Below are positions 62,501 through 64,000 of a DNA stretch of 64,000 nt, in pieces. This DNA is from Ypsolopha sequella (lineage: Eukaryota > Arthropoda > Insecta > Lepidoptera > Ypsolophidae): assembly GCA_934047225.1 (NCBI GenBank), contig OW204000.1, positions 16,696,001-16,760,000 on the forward strand. The letters are read 5' to 3'. The translations under genes were made by a program, and so were the position numbers. The first letter of the stretch is position 1. Every line of letters begins with the position of its first letter. The notes beneath the pieces were generated by a model, which was given only the letters and a program-made list of their open reading frames with translations, searched no databases and was not told the origin of the DNA.

Positions 62501-63053
62501 TAAAGGATCTAATTAAGTGGGTCAACCAAAGAACTAGGGTCAACCTAAATAATCAAATATTTGTACATGTGTGTGCTTAAGATCGACCTGTATACTTAAT
62601 TTCAAGTTCTTTAGTCAATTGGAAGTGTCCTATAGAGAATATAAAGTAGTGAGCAAATTTGTATGAAATTGATTAGGTATTTAAAGTTTTAAAGTGCAAT
62701 AATTTTTTTTCGTGTCGAGTTAGAAGTCTGATTTTCTTACAGCACCATGGGGTTGTAGACTTCTGTAAGAGGTGTCAGTTTCAACTTGATATCTCATACG
62801 GGACCCGAGCAAAAGGGACAGACAGACAGACAACAAAGTGATCTTATAAGGGTCCCGTTTTATCATGTTGAGGTACGAACCTTGAAAAAACCATGGAAAA
62901 TTTAGTTATAAATTATTGATCATTTCAGGACTTCGAGACGTGTGTGTTGAGCGGCGACCGCGAGTGTCGGTATATTGAGGGAGAGACACACGAGGGTATC
63001 GGCGACCATCGCCGGCAGACGCTCTTCTTCTGTGGACATGAACCTGATTGCCT
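35412..63053 (+). CDS. pip: pipe/UST-like 2-O-sulfotransferase gene, five exons visible, incomplete at both ends
   Basis: Type II Golgi enzyme that moves sulfate from PAPS to the 2-O position of uronic acid in glycosaminoglycans; Drosophila Pipe acts in follicle cells to set dorsal-ventral polarity by sulfating vitelline-membrane glycoproteins. Five exons (95, 214, 139, 157, 125 bp) join in consistent phase with GT/AG borders. They encode, in order: stem region, PAPS 5'-loop, catalytic His, 3'-phosphate loop, and a four-Cys segment. Wording such as FFNRVPKVGSQTF and PWYYVERKRAFP is closer to Pipe than to heparan sulfate 2-O-sulfotransferase. The cytoplasmic tail, membrane anchor and first exon are not found upstream, and the C-terminal third continues past the window (the last exon ends mid-codon). 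Only one version of each catalytic exon is seen here; Drosophila pipe has many alternative catalytic 3' exons. Introns total about 27 kb and are mostly transposon-derived. Confidence 0.88.
35879..36092 (+). CDS. pip: Sulfotransferase exon b: PAPS 5'-phosphosulfate loop
   Basis: Acceptor ctctcccccag, donor gtaagg; phase 0 in, phase 1 out. The first half (ERAKPQRTLEAESSQENELD) is acidic stem. The second half opens the catalytic domain: ELLFFNRVPKVGSQTFMELL. RVPKVGS aligns with the RVPKTAS / RVGKCGS loop that holds the 5'-phosphosulfate of PAPS, with the conserved Lys. A hAT remnant begins 104 bp after the donor. Confidence 0.9.
36196..37009 (+). mobile_element. Degraded hAT element with transposase remnant
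   Basis: The left terminus caggggtcggcaaga resembles that of the larger hAT next to it, but the following sequence (gaccgcgggtgcatgtgcgc) belongs to a different subfamily. At about 36340-36420 the + strand reads TYACESIFSTMKNLKSKYRS, the end of a hAT C-terminal dimerisation region. The right side ends ggttgccgaccc inside a perfect 9-bp inverted repeat (aggctgggt/acccagcct, about 36987-37013). No target duplication found. Confidence 0.55.
37014..37082. repeat. Left half of a fold-back split by the hAT insertion
   Basis: agtattttgtgcaactgtaa, then cataatgagagacattggta, is the imperfect reverse complement of 39862-39925 (attatgttcagatgcacaca, then atacttt). The two halves would be adjacent without the hAT element, so the hAT appears to have entered near the centre of an older inverted-repeat element. 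Confidence 0.5.
37083..39859 (-). mobile_element. hAT transposon, 2761 bp, with perfect 8-bp target duplication
   Basis: The element proper is 37091-39851. It is bounded by caggggtcggcaacc and its exact complement ggttgccgacccctg. GTTTACGA occurs at 37083-37090 and again at 39852-39859: a perfect 8-bp target duplication, the hallmark of hAT insertion. The right subterminal region is GC-rich (gggccgcatgcggcccgcgg). It encodes one transposase on the minus strand, broken by a frameshift. A 370-bp derivative lies at 25385. Confidence 0.93.
37269..39079 (-). pseudogene. hAT transposase (ZBED/GTF2IRD2-like type), one frameshift
   Basis: Cut-and-paste transposase. I take the ATG at 39079 (MASRKRKIEEEK). 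A BED-like zinc finger follows (LCLICQ ... LKRHYDTEH). The catalytic core shows FSLAMDESTDVSD with the first Asp and TTDGGKNMSGQ with the second. The C-terminal dimerisation region (GSTYLCEQTFSILNYRKNKN, then RLTDEHLDAIL) is in another frame. The frame runs open to about 37736, then shifts by one base at a TGTGTGGCAAAA context; the second part reads to a stop at 37269. A single indel thus separates this copy from an intact one, unless it is a sequencing error. Vertebrate GTF2IRD2 and related ZBED genes derive from this lineage, but the terminal repeats and target duplication here show a transposon, not a domesticated gene. Confidence 0.85.
39862..39925. repeat. Right half of the fold-back split by the hAT insertion
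   Basis: Imperfect inverted match to 37014-37082, as described there; it begins two bases after the hAT target duplication. Confidence 0.5.
39930..40385. other. Intronic interval without recognised features
   Basis: A mildly GC-enriched segment (ggccaatcagaagccacaag) and two ggtgttataat words at about 40140 and 40180 are the only points of note. Confidence 0.3.
40390..41063. mobile_element. PIF/Harbinger-like non-autonomous element, 668 bp, TTA target duplication
   Basis: The body 40393-41060 has about 70-bp inverted termini (ggctgccatcagacg ... gcgcgcagtcgatatattca, then actgcatgca), 80-90 percent matching by eye, flanked by TTA on both sides. A TTA 3-bp duplication with GG-starting termini fits PIF/Harbinger. 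Inside are two tandem units of about 62 bp starting cagtcatga (40476-40600). A second terminal-inverted-repeat element is nested at 40736-40940. Confidence 0.7.
40736..40940. mobile_element. 205-bp MITE nested in the Harbinger-like element
   Basis: Left end tatctttagttgccaactg, then gtgcctatcatgaaaaac, is the near-complement of the right end gtttttgatgatagacaccc, then agatggcaactaaagata. Part of its body recurs at 898-990. Its position inside the larger element dates it as the later insertion. Confidence 0.65.
41360..41620 (-). mobile_element. LINE 3' tail
   Basis: agaatagaatataatagaag, then ccgtttatttgtcac, is the layout of an inverted 3' end with TTCTATTCTA-type repeats (compare the + strand element ending at 46613). 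Further body sequence is AT-rich and unrecognised. Confidence 0.45.
42145..42261. mobile_element. 117-bp MITE, copy 2
   Basis: gtacagtggagaccgcatca and tgatgaggtctccactgtac are inverted termini of about 21 bp. The interior matches 13067-13183, and both copies are exactly 117 bp. No duplication longer than the GTAC in the termini is visible. Confidence 0.75.
42560..42643 (+). tRNA. tRNA-Leu (anticodon CAG)
   Basis: 84-nt type II tRNA. The acceptor stem GTCAGGA pairs with TTCTGAC (one G-T), discriminator A. The A box is TGGCCGAGCGGTC; the anticodon stem CTGCG/CGCAG encloses loop TTCAGGT with anticodon CAG. A variable arm follows (TCCACTTCTGTGGG region), and the B box is GGTTCGAATCC. CCA is not encoded, as expected in eukaryotes. 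A T-run (attttcttttg) follows as a pol III terminator. All pairing looks intact, so it is probably functional. It lies in the second visible sulfotransferase intron, in the same orientation. Confidence 0.95.
42660..43430. other. Intronic interval without recognised features
   Basis: Short direct repeats of ggtggtgatagg near 43255-43295. No gene or bounded element seen. Confidence 0.3.
43437..43505 (-). repeat. Stem-loop repeat family, single copy
   Basis: On the minus strand: gatatatacTTCG, then GGCCC-actttg-GGGCC (perfect 5-bp stem), then GGCATCAGTCGAATA and an AT-rich tail. Layout matches the copies at 2039, 14460 and 19624 with a different stem sequence. Confidence 0.6.
43654..43835 (-). 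mobile_element. LINE 3' end, copy 3
   Basis: The tail is an AATACAAT-type repeat (tacaatataatacaatacaa) followed by tagctttattgtcac; the body contains ggcggtcttatcacttaaag, then cgatctcttccagacaacct. Same phrase and orientation as 13513 and 19545. Confidence 0.6.
44225..45000 (-). pseudogene. Retroelement ORF remnant, split by a hAT MITE
   Basis: On the minus strand, broken frames read FGVETLGPWSP and, after a stop/frameshift, LIDACGDPKAGAYLSHR and ISQAIQRGNAASLLGTLP. This wording recurs in C-terminal parts of reverse-transcriptase-like ORFs in many animal genomes. At least one stop and one shift show decay. A 451-bp element (44494-44944) with duplicated accagccc interrupts it; the remnant continues to about 45000. 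The family name is uncertain. Confidence 0.55.
44486..44952. mobile_element. hAT-type MITE, 451 bp, perfect 8-bp target duplication
   Basis: The body 44494-44944 starts TAGGGTTGCCAACCGTACTTT-like and ends with GTTGGCAACCCTA. ACCAGCCC occurs at 44486-44493 and 44945-44952. The word aaagtac(gg/gt) recurs several times inside. No transposase is encoded; the 66-codon frame at 44808-45008 straddles its edge and is spurious. Confidence 0.85.
45051..45273. mobile_element. 'CAAGGTGAC' family MITE, copy 4
   Basis: caagataacattaatttatg, then cagccaaattcata, pairs with tatgaatttgcctgcataaa, then ttaatgccacctttta. Arms match copies at 41, 25000, 27988 and 47597. Confidence 0.55.
45322..45405 (-). repeat. 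Truncated tail of the GGCCAAGTGCGAG...GGAACCCTA repeat
   Basis: cagggttccgtcgtgacgag, then aggatcactttgttgtccgt, is the inverse of the tail of the copy at 62340-62886 (acaacaaagtgatcttataa). Small fragments of the same tail occur at about 8736, 49860 and 57890. Confidence 0.5.
45642..45780 (+). CDS. pip: Sulfotransferase exon c: catalytic histidine
   Basis: Acceptor tatattcgcag, donor gtgcgt; phase 1 in, phase 2 out. It encodes FHRDSVQRMETIRLNPADQ through to YIKHVCYTNFT. The His in KHVCYTNF aligns with the catalytic base of the family (GHVSYLDF in HS2ST, RHVHFLNF in UST). Intron to exon d is about 9.6 kb. A strong hairpin begins 91 bp after the donor. Confidence 0.92.
45872..46004. repeat. 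Fold-back hairpin, arms of about 48 bp
   Basis: 45872-45920 (gtgttactacaaaacgatgt ... gacagtgtttaaatctgttg) pairs with 45958-46004, with one small bulge; the loop is 37 bp. It would form a long hairpin in the sulfotransferase pre-mRNA close to the donor of exon c. Confidence 0.7.
46030..46613 (+). mobile_element. 5'-truncated LINE, C-terminal end of reverse-transcriptase ORF and 3' UTR
   Basis: At 46205-46348 a frame reads MAVRVFNALPDDFKDLPLNQ, then FKSKLHMWLVDKCFYSMDDF and a stop. This NALP...FK..L...L....FYS..DF pattern is the typical last segment of CR1/Jockey-group reverse-transcriptase ORFs. The 3' UTR ends aataaacttttctattctat, then a short A run at 46613. Same strand as the sulfotransferase gene. 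Confidence 0.65.
46835..46892. repeat. Perfect 22-bp inverted repeat
   Basis: agaaaaacagttaaatgaaa at left and its exact complement at right are separated by about 14 bp. AT-rich; probably a small fold-back element. Confidence 0.6.
46930..47590. other. Intronic interval with a weak inverted repeat
   Basis: gtcgatttggctaaacacaa (about 47414) and ttagccgaatcgacacaatt (about 47547) are partly complementary, as are gttctgtctttgtc and gacagaaggc around them, suggesting a degraded fold-back of about 180 bp at 47400-47575. Confidence 0.35.
47597..47866. mobile_element. 'CAAGGTGAC' family MITE, copy 5, best preserved
   Basis: Termini atacaaggtgaa / tcaccttgtat enclose long arms (about 130 bp): aattcatacttgagccttgg, then taagtgatcagcatcatgaa, and their complement. 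The centre is a smaller hairpin (cccatagtgattcactc / gagtgaattactatggg). This copy defines the family. Confidence 0.7.
47865..48341. mobile_element. MITE with arms of about 160 bp
   Basis: tatacaggatgtttggggca, then tcgatgtaaat, is the complement of the right end atttacatcgatgccccaaa, then caccctgtata. The arms (through tcgagatatagacatttttt) match almost perfectly. It directly adjoins the previous MITE, sharing a TATA junction. Termini of TACAGGGTGT type are common in insect Tc1/mariner-like MITEs. Confidence 0.75.
48350..49985. other. Intronic interval without a supported gene
   Basis: AT-rich, with short unrecognised frames. A fragment of the ...GGAACCCTA repeat tail is at about 49860. Nothing else to call. 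Confidence 0.3.
49990..50740 (+). pseudogene. LINE reverse-transcriptase C-terminal remnant, split by a hAT MITE
   Basis: The + strand reads RMLWTTLNRIRTGTPKGYR, then in a shifted frame CDCGASEQTIRHVVEECPIR. The N.IRTG...CDCG..EQT..H....CP pattern is the C-terminal zinc-finger-like segment of Jockey/I-type LINE reverse transcriptases. It is broken by stops and by the MITE at 50272-50705 inserted into ggacagag. Confidence 0.6.
50264..50713. mobile_element. hAT-type MITE, 434 bp, perfect 8-bp target duplication
   Basis: The body 50272-50705 starts cagtgctgccagatc and ends gacctggcagccctg. GGACAGAG occurs at 50264-50271 and 50706-50713. The word tctagcgctttt or variants recurs many times inside (a tandem-like array of ctagcgct words), and a unit of about 65 bp containing gaatgagtt is duplicated. 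Confidence 0.88.
50903..51065. mobile_element. GGGGCTCTACCGCG MITE, 163 bp
   Basis: tgggtctaccgcgtaattct at left and agaattacgcggtagagccc at right are inverted termini. The core is GC-rich (gtgcgggcgacgacgcccgc). A 69-bp relative is at 53838-53906. Confidence 0.7.
51200..51245 (+). mobile_element. LINE 3' tail with (GATT)n
   Basis: cactgggccatagaagcctg followed by aataaattatttgattgatt and further GATT units is the 3' end of a truncated non-LTR element. Confidence 0.5.
51250..52540. other. Intronic interval without a supported gene
   Basis: Frames at 51241-51483 and 52030-52341 have no recognisable product. Segment 52551-52600 (just after) shares gtttgtatggaggttgcgc with the inverse of 60038-60085. 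Confidence 0.3.
53005..53105. repeat. Inverted-repeat element related to 36850-36965
   Basis: ggcaataacttacgaggacg and cgagtaagttattgcc pair; the flank cacacgtgtatgatgctac inversely matches gtagtatgatacacgggcg at 36850. A third, looser match is not seen elsewhere. Confidence 0.4.
53285..53410. repeat. Inverted repeat with 25-bp arms
   Basis: tttctttcgttattttaaaa, then gaaat, at 53285-53310 pairs with atttcttttaaaataacgaa, then aggaaat, at 53383-53409. A second unit (ggaaatgaaaaattataaaaatcc) follows. Probably a fold-back element. Confidence 0.5.
53838..53906. mobile_element. 69-bp palindromic derivative of the GGGGCTCTACCGCG MITE
   Basis: Termini ggggctctaccgcgtaatt and aattacgcggtagagcccc are exact 19-bp complements. 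The centre (ctcaagttgatgttgatgaa) is the complement of the left arm of the 163-bp element at 50903, so this is an internally deleted or rearranged relative. Confidence 0.75.
54454..54733. mobile_element. hAT-type MITE, 264 bp, perfect 8-bp target duplication
   Basis: The body 54462-54725 starts cagtggcgtgcacagga and ends tctgtgcacgccactg; the arms extend about 90 bp. AAATGTGG occurs at 54454-54461 and 54726-54733. A duplicated word tagagtgaaaat lies in the centre. CAGTGGCGT termini are typical of hAT MITEs. Confidence 0.9.
55372..55528 (+). CDS. pip: Sulfotransferase exon d: 3'-phosphate loop
   Basis: Acceptor ctgccttccag, donor gtaaaa; phase 2 in, phase 0 out. It encodes FGYPAPIYINVVRDPVERVI, then SWYYYVRAPWYYVERKRAFP and a Pro-rich end (DLPLPDPGWLKK). 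RDPVERVIS is the 3'-phosphate-binding loop (RDPIERLVS in HS2ST, RDPVNRFLS in UST). The PWYYVERK stretch is Pipe-like. A fold-back element starts about 40 bp after the donor. Confidence 0.95.
55568..56146. mobile_element. Large imperfect fold-back element, about 580 bp
   Basis: Left arm segments aaaaagtcggacggagt, ggcgcataatctcgctgcaa and gcgtagtgatttacagc have inverted partners on the right (gactgcatccgcctttttttg, ttgcaacg-type cgagattttgcgtc, tgtaaatcactacgc). Spacing between segments is conserved. It contains several short CG-rich frames that are by-products. No target duplication found. Confidence 0.55.
56150..58640. other. Intronic interval without a supported gene
   Basis: Only short unrecognised frames, a fragment of the ...GGAACCCTA tail at about 57880-57905, and GC-enriched patches (about 57470-57700) with cgtcaatgcgtcaac-type words. 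Confidence 0.3.
58660..59065 (-). mobile_element. RTE-like LINE or SINE 3' end with (GGAT)n tail
   Basis: On the + strand it begins tccatccatccatccatcag, then cctagttcgtccactgctgg; inverted, this is a 3' end with GGATGGATGG repeats preceded by CCAGCAGTGGACGAACTAGG, the familiar end of lepidopteran RTE-type elements. The rest (to ctcgactgtggaggtaccac on the minus strand) is GC-rich and unrecognised. The 82- and 72-codon minus frames inside are not convincing proteins. Confidence 0.55.
59070..60025. other. AT-rich intronic interval without recognised features
   Basis: No gene, clear inverted repeat or LINE tail was found. Confidence 0.3.
60035..60305. repeat. Repeat with two direct units of about 62 bp
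   Basis: attagctctaaatttatata, then acttatgatagttgtggaaa and attcagagttttcttcaata (60106-60167), recurs with few changes at 60241-60303. The start (gcgcaaacctccatacaaac) inversely matches 52551-52600. Confidence 0.6.
60401..60633. mobile_element. Possible MITE with 14-bp inverted termini
   Basis: aatgagcgtttttc at left and gaaaaacgctcatt at right. Internal words catctagatgtcgct and tgccatctaggaa are partly complementary too. No clear target duplication. Confidence 0.4.
60640..62335. other. Intronic interval without a supported gene
   Basis: The largest frame (61538-61888, minus, 116 codons) has no recognisable domain and no conserved signals. The word gggttgtcataaaaaataac at 61072 recurs at 5487. 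The stretch near 61480-61500 (cactgactgactcac) recalls lepidopteran repeats. Confidence 0.3.
62340..62886 (+). repeat. Lepidopteran GGCCAAGTGCGAG...GGAACC repeat, copy 2
   Basis: Head ggccaagtgcgagccggact, then agggtttcgtaccaccac; tail gacagacagacaacaaagtg, then gggtcccgttttatc and ggtacgaaccttgaaaaaa. It ends 43 bp before exon e. Compare 18418-18966. Confidence 0.7.
62929..63053 (+). CDS. pip: Sulfotransferase exon e: four-cysteine segment
   Basis: Acceptor gatcatttcag, donor gtaagt; phase 0 in, ends with two bases of a codon (CT-), so a further exon must follow beyond the window. It encodes DFETCVLSGDRECRYIEGET, then HEGIGDHRRQTLFFCGHEP and DC. The four Cys (TCV, ECR, FFC, PDC) match the two disulfides of the family (DECV, SDCA, FFCG, SECW in HS2ST). 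A MITE-like element starts about 100 bp after the donor. Confidence 0.93.
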
Positions 63054-63155
63054 GTAAGTTACATACACAATAAATATAAACATTTATCTCAAGCTATAAG
63101 CGAACTAGCGGACTTGATCCGTTAGGAATTTCTTAAAATCACTTCTTAAGTTCGG

Positions 63156-63715
63156 TGTCCTCCAAAAGCGGTGGCGACATTTAGCGGTCGCTGTATAGTG
63201 TTGAATGACATGAAAAGTTGGCTATGAAAACAAGATGGTGGTGGTTTCCTAGAGAGCGTTGTTTGACACCGTAACGTCAGTAGCGGTGTCGCCATTTGCA
63301 TGACGGCCGCTCTTTACGGTGTTGAAGAATCTCCAACGTTTTTTTCAATAGCGGTGTACTATTTATTGTAAAATGAATGTCAACTGGAGCAGCGAAGAAG
63401 ATTTTGTGTGGGTTCATGATATATTATATATTGTAAAGCATAAAAGCGACGCGCTAATTTTCAAAAGCACCTTCGTTAATAGGAGCTTTGTATAAATCAC
63501 TTTCCTCCTTACGATTATTTTCGTCTTCTGATGATTGCTCATCTTCCAAATACACAAGTAACGCTAAATCAAGGTCGTCCATTTGCTACCGTTGACACGT
63601 ACTTTGTGGTCCGTAAAAAGACGGCCGTCAGTCTCAAACTTTCCACGTGTCTTCGGCCGTCTTTTTACGGCCGTCATATTGCGTCCGCTAAATGTCGCCA
63701 CCGCTTTTTGAGGAA
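63156..63715. mobile_element. MITE, about 560 bp, termini TCCTCMAAAAGCGGTGGCGACA
   Basis: tgtcctccaaaagcggtggc, then gacatttagcggtcg, pairs with cgtccgctaaatgtcgccac, then cgctttttgaggaaaac. A second internal pair (cgtaaaaagacggccgtcag / cggccgtctttttacgg) forms a hairpin at 63614-63676. GC-rich relative to flanks. No target duplication found. Confidence 0.6.
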
Positions 63716-63810
63716 AACAGAGCTTTAGCGGATGTTTACCTACAGTCTACCAAATTTTATGTTGGTACGTCTAGCCGTTTGATCTGGGCGTTGATAGATC
63801 AGCCAGTCAG

Positions 63811-63990
63811 TCAGTCAGGGTATTCAAATTCTAAATTCAAATTCAAATGGTTTATTTTGCAAAGTATAGGTATGCATAATACACTTTTTACAAGTAAAAT
63901 TTAATCTTATAAGATATATGTAATAAAATAATAAATGAACTAAATCAAAGGTTTATTTAATTTATGTAGCAGAATATATACGATTAAAAT
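63811..63990 (-). mobile_element. LINE 3' tail
   Basis: tattcaaattctaaattcaa, then attcaaatggtttattttgc, is an inverted 3' end with TTGAATTTGAATTT-type tail repeats. It runs off or decays near the window end. Confidence 0.4.
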
Positions 63991-64000
63991 GATAGGTAAA

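Overview
This is eukaryotic DNA from an insect, most likely a moth or butterfly. It is AT-rich and has no operons. It carries spliced exons with GT/AG borders, one tRNA gene, and a dense layer of transposable elements. Several repeats have a lepidopteran look, for example the GGCCAAGTGCGAG...GGAACCCTA repeat at 18418 and 62340 and the LINE 3' tails at 13513, 19700 and 43654. The lepidopteran assignment rests on recognising these repeats by eye, not on a search.

The one confident host protein gene is on the + strand. Five in-phase exons (35412-35506, 35879-36092, 45642-45780, 55372-55528, 62929-63053) encode most of a Golgi 2-O-sulfotransferase closest to Drosophila Pipe and vertebrate UST. 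The PAPS 5'-phosphosulfate loop, the catalytic histidine, the 3'-phosphate loop and four conserved cysteines fall in successive exons. The start and the C-terminus lie outside the window or were not found. A tRNA-Leu(CAG) gene (42560-42643) sits in its second visible intron. A possible 3'-terminal exon of an unknown gene is on the minus strand at 3460-3687.

Region by region: 1-29900 holds no confident host gene and is a patchwork of inverted-repeat (MITE-like) elements, LINE 3' tails and unassigned AT-rich DNA. From about 29934 to 35290 lies a complete, apparently intact CR1/Jockey-type non-LTR retrotransposon on the minus strand: ORF1 (PHD finger, coiled coil, baculoviral-FP25K-like C-terminus), an unexpected 294-codon middle ORF, and ORF2 (endonuclease plus reverse transcriptase). 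From 36196 to 39925 is a nest of hAT DNA transposons, including a 2761-bp element with perfect 8-bp target duplications and a frameshifted transposase. From 40393 to 63800 the large sulfotransferase introns are filled with further MITEs, several with exact target-site duplications, some inserted into older retroelement remnants.

The most unusual signals are (1) the third ORF of the LINE, which overlaps both neighbours and ends in ATGAATAA just after a perfect stem-loop, and (2) a small repeat family whose central stem-loop changes sequence between copies while staying base-paired, with some copies flanked by 12- to 15-bp direct repeats. All element family names are inferences from termini, target duplications and remembered motifs; no database search was possible.
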